From Dreissena polymorpha (taxonomy: Eukaryota > Mollusca > Bivalvia > Myida > Dreissenidae): a stretch of DNA of 64,000 nt. Below are positions 1 to 12,123 of this stretch, in pieces; position 1 is the stretch's first letter, and each line of letters starts with the position of its first letter. Both the position numbers and the translations under genes were made by a program. The notes beneath the pieces are model-generated. The model saw only the letters and a list, made by a program, of their open reading frames with translations, was not told the DNA's origin and did no database searches. The stretch lies in contig NC_068359.1 of NCBI RefSeq assembly GCF_020536995.1, positions 80,150,700 through 80,214,699 on the forward strand, read 5' to 3'.

Positions 1-415
1 AAGAATTAACAGGTCAAAATAGTTAGTTAAAATGTGGTTACTGATTAATTATCTGCAACTCACCTTGCTACCAGTTGTTTATAAAAATATATTTTATATT
101 CGATATTCTTACGTGACCCACCCAGTCCTGTAAGCTGAAATGATCCGTAAAACAATTTCGTGTCTTTGTGTCGTATGAACAAATCTGCACTAAAACTAAA
201 TTTAGGTTCAACTCGTAAACGCATGATCAGTTGTCAAACGAAAGTACGGTTGATATTCAAATGCATTATTTTTCTCTTTCTGGTATATTGTTTTAGTATG
301 ATGATGCTGCATTAATTAATATAAGTGTATATGAAGTAGAAACATCAAAAATAATCAACGGTTTCAATAGACACCTATAAACTGTTACATGCTCATAATA
401 TCACTTTAGTACATT
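1..415 (+). repeat. Copy 1 of a ~420 bp dispersed repeat (partner at 53738-54168)
   Basis: Aligns over its whole length, with scattered substitutions and small indels, to the interior of the FLYWCH-bearing TIR element at 52.2-54.8 kb, in the same orientation. It starts at the window edge, so more of the element probably lies to the left. Similarity stops near 412-415 and no right TIR follows, so this copy is partial. Confidence 0.85.
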
Positions 416-1589
416 AAGCAATATGGACGAATAATTATTGTTAAATTTATCAACAATAATATTTATCATTGTATTGTTGAAAACACATTAAGAATCTATT
501 ATTTACATACCATAATTATATTGCTGAATATCTTCATTTAACATATTTCTGGTCTAAAGAAAATTCCAGGTCACCTAGTTCACGGATAGCGTCTTTATTA
601 TATAACGATTATTTTACTTGCCGCCAACTCCGGTGATGACCTGTATATAAACTCTGAATGTCCGCGAATTGACCCGATATACCTCGCGGGTTGAAATGCA
701 ATGCTTTAAAGTGAGGCCTCGCTTCCATTGCTCTTTATACTTTTACATGTTAACATGTTGACAGGAATAAGGAAGTAAGTACTAAATATGAGAACATAGC
801 CTTTTAAGTATAAACGCTCTTGCGCTGGTAATACTCTGAAAATAAAAGGTGTACGCACAAACTGTATTGATGTCGAGAATTGAGTGTAAAACTGTTCTAT
901 CTATTAAGCCTTTTCATTCGAGATAAAATTGTTTCATACAGTAAAACAGTGTTACAAAGACGCGGATATGTTTCCAATGTTCTGGTGGTATACTCAAATC
1001 AGCCAATGGAATAAATGAAGTGTATTCATTCGTACCTAGCCGCGGGAAATTTTATTGGAATTTTATTGGACACTTACAAAGGTCAGGCTAAGGTGAAAAG
1101 CTGGCTTATGCAGCTTACGCCGAAAAACATCAGAATTACTTTATTTAATAAGCCTGTGTTTTTGACAAAAAAATATATTTGTACAGCTTTTATATCATGG
1201 TTATGCTGCAAGCAAACTGAAATTTCGGCACCAATTTCAGACGTATTCGATAAAGTATTCTTAAATCTTAAGATATCGACACAAACTGCAAGAAATACGG
1301 TCTTTTATGCACTAAAGATGTTTACAAACATTTTTATAACTTCAGATATTTGCAAAAATATAGTTCTTTATGGTAGGTTTACATTCTGTCAAACCCGTGA
1401 TTAAAAGTGTGTAAACCCCGTTGATCCTGCACCCTGTATTATCGAACAAGACTTGCAAACCAGAGTTAGAATTATACCAGTAAGGAAAATACTTGTATTT
1501 AATACATGTTGTGCCCTTTTATTTAAAACTGACAAAAAATATAAAGAAGATATATTAATTTAATGAAGACACGTACTACTTTACACTAT
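416..1589. other. AT-rich intergenic DNA, no recognised gene
   Basis: A 129-codon open frame (1015-1404, +) has low-complexity, AT-driven composition and no motif I recognise; I do not call it a gene. Confidence 0.4.
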
Positions 1590-2025
1590 GGCGCTTTTTT
1601 TATTCCCCCGGTAGGGTGGCATATAGCAGTTGAACTGTCCGTCAGTCAGTCCGTCCGTGCGTCCGAAAACTTTAACATTGGCCATAACTTTTGCAATATT
1701 GAAGATAGCAACTTGATATTTGGCATGCATGTGTATCTCATGAAGCTGCACATTTTGAGTGGTGAAAGGTCAAGGTCATCCTTCAAAGTCAAAGGTCAAA
1801 AAAACAAATCCAAGGGAAGTAATAAGCTTTAAAGGGAGAAAATTTCTATTTATCATTTTGGCAGGTACAGATCATTTTTACAAGGGAAGTAATATTTTGT
1901 ATTATATCCCTTTAAAAATATTACTTCCCATGTAAAAATGATCTGTACCTGCCAAATGATAAAAAAAATGAAAGCGGCGCAGTAGGGGGCATAGTGTTTC
2001 TAACAAACACATCTCTTGTTTACAT
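1590..2025 (+). mobile_element. Tandem-core (pearl/Helentron-like) element, family B, with internal hairpin
   Basis: Head with a CCCCC-containing start and a GTCC-type tract (gtccgtcagtcagtccgtcc), then the core seen elsewhere (gatagcaacttgatatttgg, catgcatgtgtatctcatga, ggtgaaaggtcaaggtcatc). It ends in a gggggcat...acatctcttgttt tail. A long hairpin sits between the core and the tail. Confidence 0.65.
1851..1961. repeat. Near-perfect ~48 bp inverted repeat
   Basis: Arms 1851-1898 and 1913-1961 pair almost completely (tatcattttggcaggtaca against its reverse complement) around a ~14 bp loop. It looks like a small foldback inserted in the family B element. Confidence 0.85.
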
Positions 2026-2883
2026 AATGAACTGGGAAGTTACCGGTATTAAATGTATGCCCTTTTGTATGACAAGCGTCTTTTATCAATTTTCCTTCGG
2101 GAGCTATTCATTAAGCACCTGAGAGCCTTGTTATTCGTTCATCGTTTAAGGTTGTCAATATTATAGAATAACAACATACAATAAAGTTATTCGAAATGAT
2201 AGATTGATGTTTTTGAATAAATGTACAAAGTTCATTATTGCATACTACTATGTACTCCCAGGGAGCTGTTCTATGGGTGCATATAACGTAACACAATTAG
2301 ATCATGAAGAGAAAATTGTCTGGATTTCTGTGAAATAATCTGTAAAATAATGCGATATAGGAGAATGAGGCAAAAGTCCGTTACAGGCGCCAAATCAGGA
2401 TATGAAATTGATTCGTACTTTTACTAGATCAGTCCCCGAGGAGTGTACTTAAAGTATATATATAGAGCGATGGTACTTTCTTTATGTTATGACTGTCATT
2501 CAGTCTAAAGATAATCTAGTGGATCTAGTGGATTATTCACCACCATGATCAACTTAAAAACATCAACTATATGAGGATGGCAGAAACGATAAGCTGACAG
2601 TATGTTCTATCTAGAATTGAGGTGAAATACGACGTTTAATTTAATATGCACTTCAATAGAAATACCAGTATATACTCCTTCATTAGGAGTAGATTTAGAG
2701 CAACAATATTACTTTTAAGGTGTGCTTTTTATTACTATCTAACAACCCAACATATATCACTAAATGAGCAATCGAAGTGTAATACTACAAGACTAGCCCC
2801 CTGCTTGTGGTTAAGAAGTGTATATACGCGTCTATATTAAAAGACGAAGAATAACAGGAAGCCTCGAAGGACACTTACCATAT
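2026..2883. other. Intergenic DNA, nothing recognised
   Basis: No long open frame or repeat family that I recognise. A short TATATATA run lies near 2456. Confidence 0.35.
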
Positions 2884-4196
2884 AATAAAAAATACGGTTG
2901 GCGGTCTAACTACCGAGGAATCAAGCTGTTGTCCATTCCAGGAAAGGTGTTTAATCGCATCCTGCTGAACCGAATGAAAGACGCAATACTACCAGCATCA
3001 CCGTGACCAACAAGCCGGCGTTTAAAATGATAGATCGTGCCCGGATCAATGCGCAACCCTGCGAATAATTCTGAAACAATCTCTGAAGTGGAATTAGCCA
3101 TTGTATGACAACTTTATCTACTATGAAAAGGCGTTCGACAACGTTGACCGGGAGTCCCTCCGGAGACTTCTGAGGCACTACGGAGTGCCAGGAAAGATCA
3201 CCAACATCATCAGGAAGTCTTATGAAGGGATGACCTGCATAATCGTTCATGGCAGACAGCTCACGGACGCCTGGTTTGAATCGGAGTGAGGAAATGCTGC
3301 TTATTCTCACCTTTCCTGTTCCTGCTGTCCATAGACTGGGTAATGAAGCCACCAACGGAGCAAAAGCGGAATGGAATTCAGTAGAAACTGTGGAAACAGT
3401 TGGAAGACCTCGACTTTGCCGATGATATGGCTCTTTTCTCCCACACCAAACAACAGATGCATGAAAAGACAAACATGGTAGCGGACAACTCAGCTAGACT
3501 GGGACTCACGATCAACAGAGGGAAGAGCAAGGTATTCAAGACCAACGCATCCAACAACGCACCCATCACAGTCCAAAGTGGGGCGCTGGAGGAGGTGGAC
3601 AGCTTCACCTATCTCGGAGAAACGGATGCAGATGTCAGAACCCGCATCGGTTAAGCACGGGCAGCCTTCCATCAGCTGAAGAACATCTGGGGATCCAGCG
3701 AAATTGCAAACACCACCAAGATTAGGCCCTTCAATCCCATCGTGAAGCCAATACCCCTATATGGAGCAGAGACCTTGAGAACAACTGTCACCACCATAAA
3801 GAAAATACAGGTCCCTATTAACACCTGCGTCATGAAGATCCTCAAGATCCGCTGGCCAGACAAGATCTCCAACGAAGAACTATGGAGAAGAACAAAGCAG
3901 CAGCCAGTTGAAGAAGACGTCCTTAAGAGACGTTGGCGGTGGATACGCCACACCCTTCGCAAGCCTGCATCCAGTACGACAAGGCAATCTCTCGCACGGA
4001 ACCCCATAAGGAAAATGAAGAGAGGGCGGCATAGAACACCTTGCGCCGTGACCTGGATGCAGATGCTAAGCAGATGGACCAAACATGGGGGCAGCTGGAA
4101 AGAATCGCCCAGAACCGAGACGCCTGGAGAAGGCTGGTTGCGGCCTATGTCCCAGACGCGACCACAGGCGAAGATGAGATAAGATGAGGCGGTCTA
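2884..4196 (+). mobile_element. LINE reverse-transcriptase fragment (non-LTR retrotransposon), degenerate
   Basis: Three frames together show non-LTR RT blocks in order: NYRGIKLLSIPGKVFNRILL (2911-2970), YEKAFDNVDRESLRRLLRHY (about 3121-3180), the catalytic F-A-D-D block in LDFADDMALFSH (about 3406-3441), [19 protein letters not shown] (about 3757-3786) and the C-terminal [38 protein letters not shown]. The endonuclease is missing and several frame breaks are present. It ends in a gatgagataagatgagg tail. The style is that of RTE/CR1-like elements common in aquatic invertebrates; I cannot fix the clade. Confidence 0.85.
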
Positions 4197-4782
4197 TACA
4201 TTCTCCTGTAAAAGCCTCCGCGGCCAATACTAGTGGTATATTCAGTTTAACAATATTTATTTCGGTGTGTTTATAATGTTTATCGAGTATTCCAAAAAAC
4301 AATTCTTTGTTTAATGAACTGATTTAACCCAATGCTACCTGTTTAAAATAGATGAACTCGCTTCCGGGTCACAAAGACTTAAAATAGCAGATTTGGGTCG
4401 AGTCAAGGAATGAACGTAAAACCGTTTGAATATAATGAATATAATTTGATCACTGATAAAAAGTTGTTTTTATAGCCCCAGCCCCCCCCCCCCCCTCGAG
4501 GATTTGTTATATCATTATATTGCCTTTATGGTCATTAATGGTTATCGTTATGAAAACTATCGATACAGAAGCAATCAATAATCACAAGTTCTGTTTTAAA
4601 GTTAAGGGACATAGAAGCACACAATCTGTTAGAAAATTGTTGTGTGTAACCTGGCGAAGTTATGCAGATTTGCTCCCCTTGATTTCAAAAACGATCGCTT
4701 TTGTTCCTGTTTTGATGGAAAGATGACAATTGATCAAACAATTATTTAAAGAGGTACAATGTTTACACCCACAAAATATTTT
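4197..4782. other. Intergenic, with a C-run at about 4479-4496
   Basis: No gene recognised. A homopolymeric cytosine tract of about 15 bases is the only notable feature. Confidence 0.4.
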
Positions 4783-4890
4783 ATGGCCCCCAATATATAC
4801 TGGGGGACATATTTTTTTTGCCCTGTCTGTTTGTTGGATTGTTTGTTTGCGTCAAACTTTAACATTGGTCATAACCATCGTACGATTCCC
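4783..4890 (+). repeat. Fragment of family B tandem-core element (head only)
   Basis: Matches the head of the copy at 19164: tggccccca...tgggggacata, then ttttttgccctgtctgtttg and a remnant of the catttaacattggtcataac segment. Core and tail are absent. Confidence 0.6.
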
Positions 4891-6347
4891 TTATTTCGAG
4901 CATGACCTAATTTCGATCACTTTGTTTACATTAAGAACGCGGCTCATGTGATGATGTCACATGCATGCGCTCTGAGTATTTCGTTTTACTTACATAACTA
5001 CGCTTAAAAATAATTGCAGACACGACTAAAATAAGGTAAAAAACAGTTTAATTGCATTTAAAAATCTTACTTCAACTGAAATAATCCAAATGTATGCCTA
5101 TTCAGTGCTAGCTAAAGAAACTTCAGCGTACAGTTTATATAGTATTGACAGACATGTACGCTGAAGCTAACCCCACATCGAAAGTCAACCAGAGTCGTAA
5201 CATATTTATGTCACGCTATAAATCAAAGAATGCTCATTTTCTTGGATACATTTCTAGATATATTGGTGAATGAATATAAATTACTGCATCGAGGAATATC
5301 TTAAGGTTCAAATGTTTCGAATGCATCTTACAATAGATGGAAATAACTCTCATCAGTCTGAAATTCACAATTTTGACGCTATTGTCGCTTTGTCACGTGA
5401 CGAGTTTGCATTTTGATACTTTCGGATCGACCTTGACATTTTATGCTGAAATGGTAAACATTACTTTCGTTTTCTGAAATCTATTATTTGTGATTAACAA
5501 CTTACTTCTGGTGGATTATAAGACTGATTTCAGTGTAAATCAGGTACTTTAAAATAATATTCACGTTGAGTTTGTATTTACACTACAATTTGTTTACAAA
5601 ACAAGCAAGAATAATCTTAAATACCGAAAAATGTCATTCTGAATTTGAAAACTCCTGAGCACATGGTATGTTACTAAAAATAGAAATAAAGTCATATGAC
5701 CGTGAAATCTCGGGAGATTCGCATTTCAATGAAGTCTGTTACATCGCAGTTTTTCTCTATATGTAAGAGCAAAATAGATAAATTTTAAATGTTTAAGATA
5801 GTATTTTGGGAAAGAATATATCATTTAAATGTGAAAAATGTCAATTGTTCCGATCAAGTGGTTGATTTGGACCAATAACTGCATTTAAAAGCTGTTTTGA
5901 ACCGGTCTTTGTTAACTGTCAACTTTTCGGGAATTTCTGGTTGACTTTCTAATGGGGTTGGTCCATAACTATAAAGTCGGGCCAGTCAAAAATCATAAAA
6001 AGCGACATTTAAAGTTATGGTAGCCAGAACTAATTCAGTGCATTTTTTTCGGTACTCGTCAACTTGAACATATATAGATAATTTTTGGTCTGCGTCCTGT
6101 ATGCATAGAAATTGCAGAGGACACAGACATTTGCTATATATGCCTCCCGCGGACGCACAATCCTAAAAGTGTTAAAATTATGATACTGAAAAATATTTCG
6201 CGAACGGAGAAAAAAAATTAAAACCAAAAAACTTGCACATCAACCAAAAATGGCCACCATTTTACTTTAACTATTGCGCAATCAATAATCCGGGTCATTG
6301 GAAAGCTTAATTTTGTATGCAACAATAGGAAGTGTCACGGGTTGCAT
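4891..6347. other. AT-rich intergenic DNA
   Basis: No open frame or family recognised on either strand. Confidence 0.35.
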
Positions 6348-8776
6348 ACACTACGCGACCCATGATTTTTGCCTAATTTGCGAAGTCAAGGCGGGCATTT
6401 TGCTTTTTGGGTGGAAAATCACTGCGATTTCACGTGACTCGTCACTCCGATGTCGCGCGAGAGCAAGATAATCTTCGCGCTAAATCCCCTCAATGTTGTG
6501 GTGATTCGCTGCGATTCGCCGCAATTCGCCGTGATCGCAGTGACAACGATGACTCGCCAATTCATGCATAGAAACCGAATCGTATCTATAACTTTATACA
6601 TGTACGTAACGCTTCTAATGTTCACAATTATCCGATAATCTATATCAAAAAAATAATCTTGAACATTTATGTCGGATAATATGTTTGAGAATTTCATTAA
6701 AACAACCATATGACTACGCCATTTTTCAGAAGTGTAAAGAGTACAGCGCATTATGTGGGACACAGCTTTCATTGGACGTGCGTATTTAAATTTAGATTGA
6801 TACAATACGATCTTACAAAAAAACGTTTTATTGCGTCATACGCCTTCATGTAAAAAACGTTTTCCTTCTGGAAAATGTGCTATAAATGCATAATATTATC
6901 AAAACATTTTTTTCACATGTAATATATACAAATATACCATAAGTATAAATGTTCCGTTAAATTCCCAAATGAGAATAAAAATTTATAATCCGAAACACAC
7001 ATCCGATGTTTTAATGTTAACACAACGTTTACAAATGCTTTCAATATAGTCATAATGTATATTTCCCGACAAAAGAGCGCGAAAATTATGCGGCAATGTA
7101 CAATGTCAAGGTATACGAGTTTGCAAGTATTGATTTTTTATACAAACTGCGTAGCGCAGAGAACATTGAATTCTGTTGATTTCGGTTAAATGTTTCTTTG
7201 GTATTTTTAAAACAGTTATATCGCCAACAATTTGATATTTCTTTTAAAGTCAATTCAAATCAAACACGCCGTATCCGTATCGTTACTTATAGAAGTAAAA
7301 CATAATACTTTGACTTGTATAGTTTTTTTGTTGTGAGAGACCATCTGAGTAAACGCCGAAAATTATATCCAAACTGTTATTTTTTGTCAATGCCCTTTGA
7401 TCCATTATCGCATTTAATTGGCAGCACCATCCTGTTGTTTCTGTGATTGTCACATCTTTTCACAGTTTGAACACGTACAAAGAGTGCCAATTAGACACTT
7501 GAACAAACACTATCACCCGCTGGACAGTACACACTAAATAATCATATGTTGAGTGTTTTTTGTTTTTGGCGTGAAAACCCAGAGAAATGCATGTACATCA
7601 TCATAAATTTATTGAACTCTGCAAACGCTAAGTGCTACGTTGATATACTCGTGTTTTTTTTTCAGCAAAACAAACAGAATGTTTAATGGCTTTAATATAT
7701 AGGCAATGATGTAATAACAACAAATTATTTACCACGATGTCATAAAAACATGTACTTAAAAATAGAACAGTTATGTATTTCCGATTTCCGGCTTATCAAG
7801 CATTGTGAATGTATGTACAACGCTCGGAAAGTAACGCGAGTAACACGAGTTATCCGCATTGGCGCCTGAAACAGAAAATAAATAAGTATAGCATTTTTTA
7901 GTCCAAATAATTAGATGTAATCTACCGATTACATTTAACCTTTAAATGAAAGTGTTACTTAAACAATTTCCCGTGTCTTAAGGCGCGAATATTTTGCTAA
8001 ACACTGTTAACAAAAGGGCTAGATCTACACGTTATAATTCTTAATGAAATGCAAAAATAAGTATTAACATAATTAATAACGTCAATTAACACACACGGTA
8101 AGATCAAAGTTTAAATGAAAAACTTATATCATATTTCTCGTAAATTACCAAATTATTAGTTTCGTCGAAATCAAATACCATGTAGAGAAACAAGGTATTT
8201 ATAACCGACCAATGACGAAACACTATGCAACTTTCAATTTACACAGTGCTACGCTACATGTATATTGGAACAATATGGAATTTGAACAGTGGTAGTGTAT
8301 TCGGGCCTGGAATATAATTGATTATAAGTTTTAATAAACATTCTGCTAATGCAATTAGTTAAATAATGTTTACATGTTATGTTAAATAATTATTGCATGA
8401 TCATTCTTCTGCGCTGTTATATTAATTTGGAGCCGTTAAAGCTTCCGACATTACTTCATCACGTTCATGTCGGAACGGGAGTAACAACAACAAAAGCTTT
8501 ATTATTGCAATGTATAATGTAAGTGTATACATATATGTTACATGTACATGTAATGTAGTGTAACCCTTAATGTAAATCTCTTAAAAAGGTGAACCACGGC
8601 TGTTCGCAGTGATTTGCGTTGATTCGCGCTGATTGCGTAACAGCGAGATACATCGCGCGACGGTCGCCGAGACATCACCCAAATTTTCTTGTCGCTCGGA
8701 ATCACCGCAATTTGTCACGTTGCATCGATTGCGGTGATGCGAGAATCGCAGCAAATATCACGGGTCGCATAGTGTA
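6348..8776. mobile_element. Putative 2.4 kb DNA transposon with ~18 bp TIRs and GCGATTCGC-rich subterminal repeats
   Basis: Left end cactacgcgacccatgat and right end atcacgggtcgcatagtg are inverted matches, each flanked outside by TA. Just inside both ends are matching inverted GC-rich arrays of GCGATTCGC-like words (6420-6560 and 8590-8755), while the 1.9 kb middle is AT-rich with no coding potential I can see. A non-autonomous element with a TA target site is the simplest reading; the superfamily is undecided. Confidence 0.6.
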
Positions 8777-8976
8777 GAATATATATGTAACGTGCAAGGT
8801 AACTTTAACCAGACTAGGATTCACGCTGGCTAAGGATATATAATATTTTCGCCTGGCTGCTTTACCAGTGTGATTAGAAACAAAGGATTTGGAACAATGA
8901 TTGGTGCATATAATAAATCACAGTAGAAATCAACAAAACCGGGACAATATAACAAGCTAATAAGAACAACAGACGA

Positions 8977-9345
8977 GCCTGGTCTGAGACTATGGATGGG
9001 CCTGGTCTGAAACTATGGATGAGCCTGGTTTGAAACTATGGATGAGCCTGGTCTGAAACTATGGATGAGCCTGGTTTGAAACTATGGATGAGGCTAGTCT
9101 GAAACTATGGATGAGACTAGTTTGAAACTATGGATGAGACTTTTTGAAACTACGGATGAGACTAGTATAAAACTATGGATGAGACTAGTCTGAAACTATG
9201 GATGAGACTGGTTTGAAACTATGGATGAGACTGGTCTGAAACTATGGATGAGACTGGTTTGAAACTATGGATGAGACTGGTTTGAAACTATGGATGAGAC
9301 TAGTCTGAAACTATGGATGAGACTGGTCTGAAACTATGCATGAGA
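8977..9345 (+). repeat. 23-bp minisatellite, about 15-16 copies
   Basis: Units such as gatgagactggtttgaaact (plus atg) repeat with small variants (gcctggt, actagtct). Confidence 0.95.
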
Positions 9346-9927
9346 CGAACGTCAAAGCCTAAACTGTTAGTGTTAGATTTAGACTGTTGCTTTTCCACCT
9401 AGGTTTACTCAGCAGACAAGCCCTTACTAAAAACTAGTTCTGTCACTTTTCCGACCACAATGTGGAATTACTCAGTACACAGAAAGCTACAGTTATTTAC
9501 CTAATAATACTAGTATTCGATCTGTACGCCTTGAGAACCAACTTCGAAATTATCCTAATGCAGAGAAGCTACTGCTTATATACAGACAAGTCACGTGAAA
9601 CCCTAGACGAAACTATTCTACAAAATGGTTAAAAACTAATTTACTTCAGCCTTATGAAACAGCAATGAGATACTATTTAACAATATTCAATTCTCATTAG
9701 TGAGTTACCCATTATAGTCATGCAGTAAAAAGTTATATTTGAAGGCATTACTGCAAATTGTTTATTAATTTCAGAATAAAAATATATGTATTACCCAAAT
9801 TAAAAATGCTAGCGTCCGATCTATTTTATCCGAATAACTGTAAGAGGAGGATGTCGTATATAGCAATGGTTACACTCTACCATTATTAAAAAACTGATCG
9901 AAGGCAGGCAAATTCGCTACATATAAA

Positions 9928-9930
<3 letters not shown>
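9346..9930. other. Intergenic DNA, nothing recognised
   Basis: No gene or repeat family seen. Confidence 0.35.
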
Positions 9931-9960
<30 letters not shown>

Positions 9961-10057
9961 GATATATATATATATATAGCTATATATATATATATTATAT
10001 ATATATTATATATCTATATATATATATATAATATATATATACTATCATATATATATA

Positions 10058-10096
<39 letters not shown>
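9931..10096. repeat. Imperfect TA microsatellite
   Basis: About 165 bp of TA repeats interrupted by gatata, agctat and actatcat, able to fold on itself. Confidence 0.95.
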
Positions 10097-10098
<2 letters not shown>

Positions 10099-10821
10099 TT
10101 GATTAATATAACAGATATTTTCTGACAATTTTGTAATTTTCTAGCAACAAATTAACAGTCTTTGTGCATTATATGTAAAACATGCAAAAATAAGAAATAG
10201 CCTGGGCTTTTAATTTGAATCATGAATAAAAACTCGTAGTGTTTTGTTTTCAAGTGGAAACTTTTCATGTTAATTACGGTGCATCTAAATGGCTACAGTC
10301 GGTGAGATACATGTATGTCAGTATTGACGCAAATTTGCTCATCCATTATAATGGTCAAGTGGGGTTATTGTTTGTTGCACTACACACGCGTTAATGTGAT
10401 GTATAATGGCCTGTTTAAGTCTTGAAAATAATCTAGTCATAAAACTGTTGAGTTGCCTTTTAAAGTTTCCTGTTTAATTGCGACTAGATAGCCATGTGCT
10501 GTCATCAAAATGTTGAAATACCCTGATCCACTATGTTTTTTTTCTGCTCATAGATGGGAACCATACTTTTTCTCTGCGACCCATAGATTTGAAACCTATG
10601 AGTCCCTAAGATCACTGCGCTAGTGTAAACACATACTTTCATGTATTTGATTTATTCTTAAGATTTTTTTTTTACTTTTTCACGATTCCCAGAAAATGCT
10701 GCATGGAACAATCTGTGCGGGTACATGGCGAAAATATGTGACATCTCGTATCCACATGTTCAGTGGGTATACCCTATCCCGATTGAATGATAATTTTATC
10801 AACTATTTTAATAGTAACATA
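10097..10821. other. Intergenic DNA, nothing recognised
   Basis: A 92-codon frame crosses the left end of the hAT-like element at 10822 and shows no domain, so it is not called. Confidence 0.35.
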
Positions 10822-11228
10822 CAGGGATCATATTTTCCAGCAACATCAATCGGTCTGGATTTAAATGGGGAAAAAAGTGTCAGAAAATTTTTATCCGAAA
10901 TTATGACAAATTACGTTAAAATATATACCATTGATTTTGCCATTCATGAAGAGGGTATAATAATGTACAAGTAAAATTGCCTGAAGCATTTTTTTAAACG
11001 AAACATACGAGTTTTCTCAGTTGGTTTTATCATTAGCTATTTCATTGTTGTTTCGGTAACTGTTTTATCTGACTTTTCATCGTTGTCAATATTATTAATC
11101 AGTGTAAGTCTATACCGATGTTTTAAATCGTTGTCGACTCGATACTAGCTTACAAACATGCACTGAACCAAACAAGTGTCTGTGCGTAGGTTGACTACTG
11201 GCAATAATTAAACCAAATAGTTGAAAAA

Positions 11229-11383
11229 CAATTCGTGTACGTTATAGTTTGTTGTCGAATAAACTACGGCCGATAGTTAAGATGCATAGGGTTTCACGAG
11301 TGCGAAGCACGAGTGATTAGAAACCACGCATCTTAACTTCCGGTCGTGGATTATTCAACAACAAACAATAAAGTATACGAATT
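11229..11383. repeat. ~155 bp imperfect palindrome nested in the hAT-like element
   Basis: The outer arms (aattcgtgtacgttatagtt against aattcgtatactttattgtt on the other strand) and inner arms (gttaagatgca) pair around the self-complementary centre cacgagtgcgaagcacgagtg less one base. Confidence 0.8.
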
Positions 11384-11654
11384 ATTCCGATTCTAACACG
11401 ATTTTTACTAAAGATTTATACAATGTATATTATTTTTCTTGTGTACTATTTTATGTGAAGTTCCGCACATAAAAATAACTTTCGGCTGTTCTGTCAATCA
11501 AAACCGCAACTTTCATTAATTTATTGCCGGATTATTAGGCTGGTGGAAAATGTATTGGCATGTTTTGTTTAGTTACAGCGCGTGTTTTCGGTGTATAAGG
11601 TCCACCCACAATTATTGCAGAATATCCAATTTTCTTCTTTGTTTATATGAAAGT

Positions 11655-11850
11655 TTACTGACTGTTTCATGCATGAAATGCACAATTTCCACGAGGATAA
11701 CATCGAGTTTTAATCTCCGAAGTAACTGTCAACGATTTTATCGTGGACGAGCACACATTACGGACCGATTAGTGTGCTATGTATAAGCCAGTGAAATTAT
11801 TGATTGATATTGACACTGGGTTATTCACGCTTGACTAATACACAACCGTG
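11655..11850 (+). repeat. Segment shared with 55985-56168
   Basis: Both places carry gcacaattnccacgag, taacatcgagttttnatc, gattttatcgtg and gggttattcacgc in the same order, so two different TIR elements share this ~190 bp piece. Confidence 0.75.
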
Positions 11851-12123
11851 TTCGTTGTTTGGGGTCATACGCTGATACTAGTCGGCTGACGAGCAATATA
11901 CTGGTCCTGACCGGTTTAGAGACTGCAGTGAATGATTTATCACACCTTCAAGATAAGAATGTAATTAGGGTATGCTAGCATGTGCACTGCGTAATCGATT
12001 TCATGACATGGGAATTTTAGCAAACAGAATCGGACCGACTCTTTGGGATTTTTAATCGGTCCTTCATGACCCCAATCGGTCTAGGACCGACAAAACCGAA
12101 AAAATATGATCCCTGGTAACATA

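Larger units (their letters stand above)
10822..12115. mobile_element. hAT-like non-autonomous transposon with perfect 8-bp target-site duplication
   Basis: Terminal inverted repeats CAGGGATCATATTTT, 15 bp identical at both ends, are flanked by GTAACATA at 10814-10821 and 12116-12123. A CAGGG-type terminus plus an 8-bp duplication is the hAT signature. Subterminal AATCGGTC words occur near both ends. No transposase frame is visible in the 1.29 kb. The interior holds a large palindrome and a segment shared with the element at 55142-56512. Confidence 0.85.

Noticed and set aside
1015-1404. 129-codon open frame
   Set aside because: No recognisable domain, AT-driven composition, no splice context; consistent with chance.
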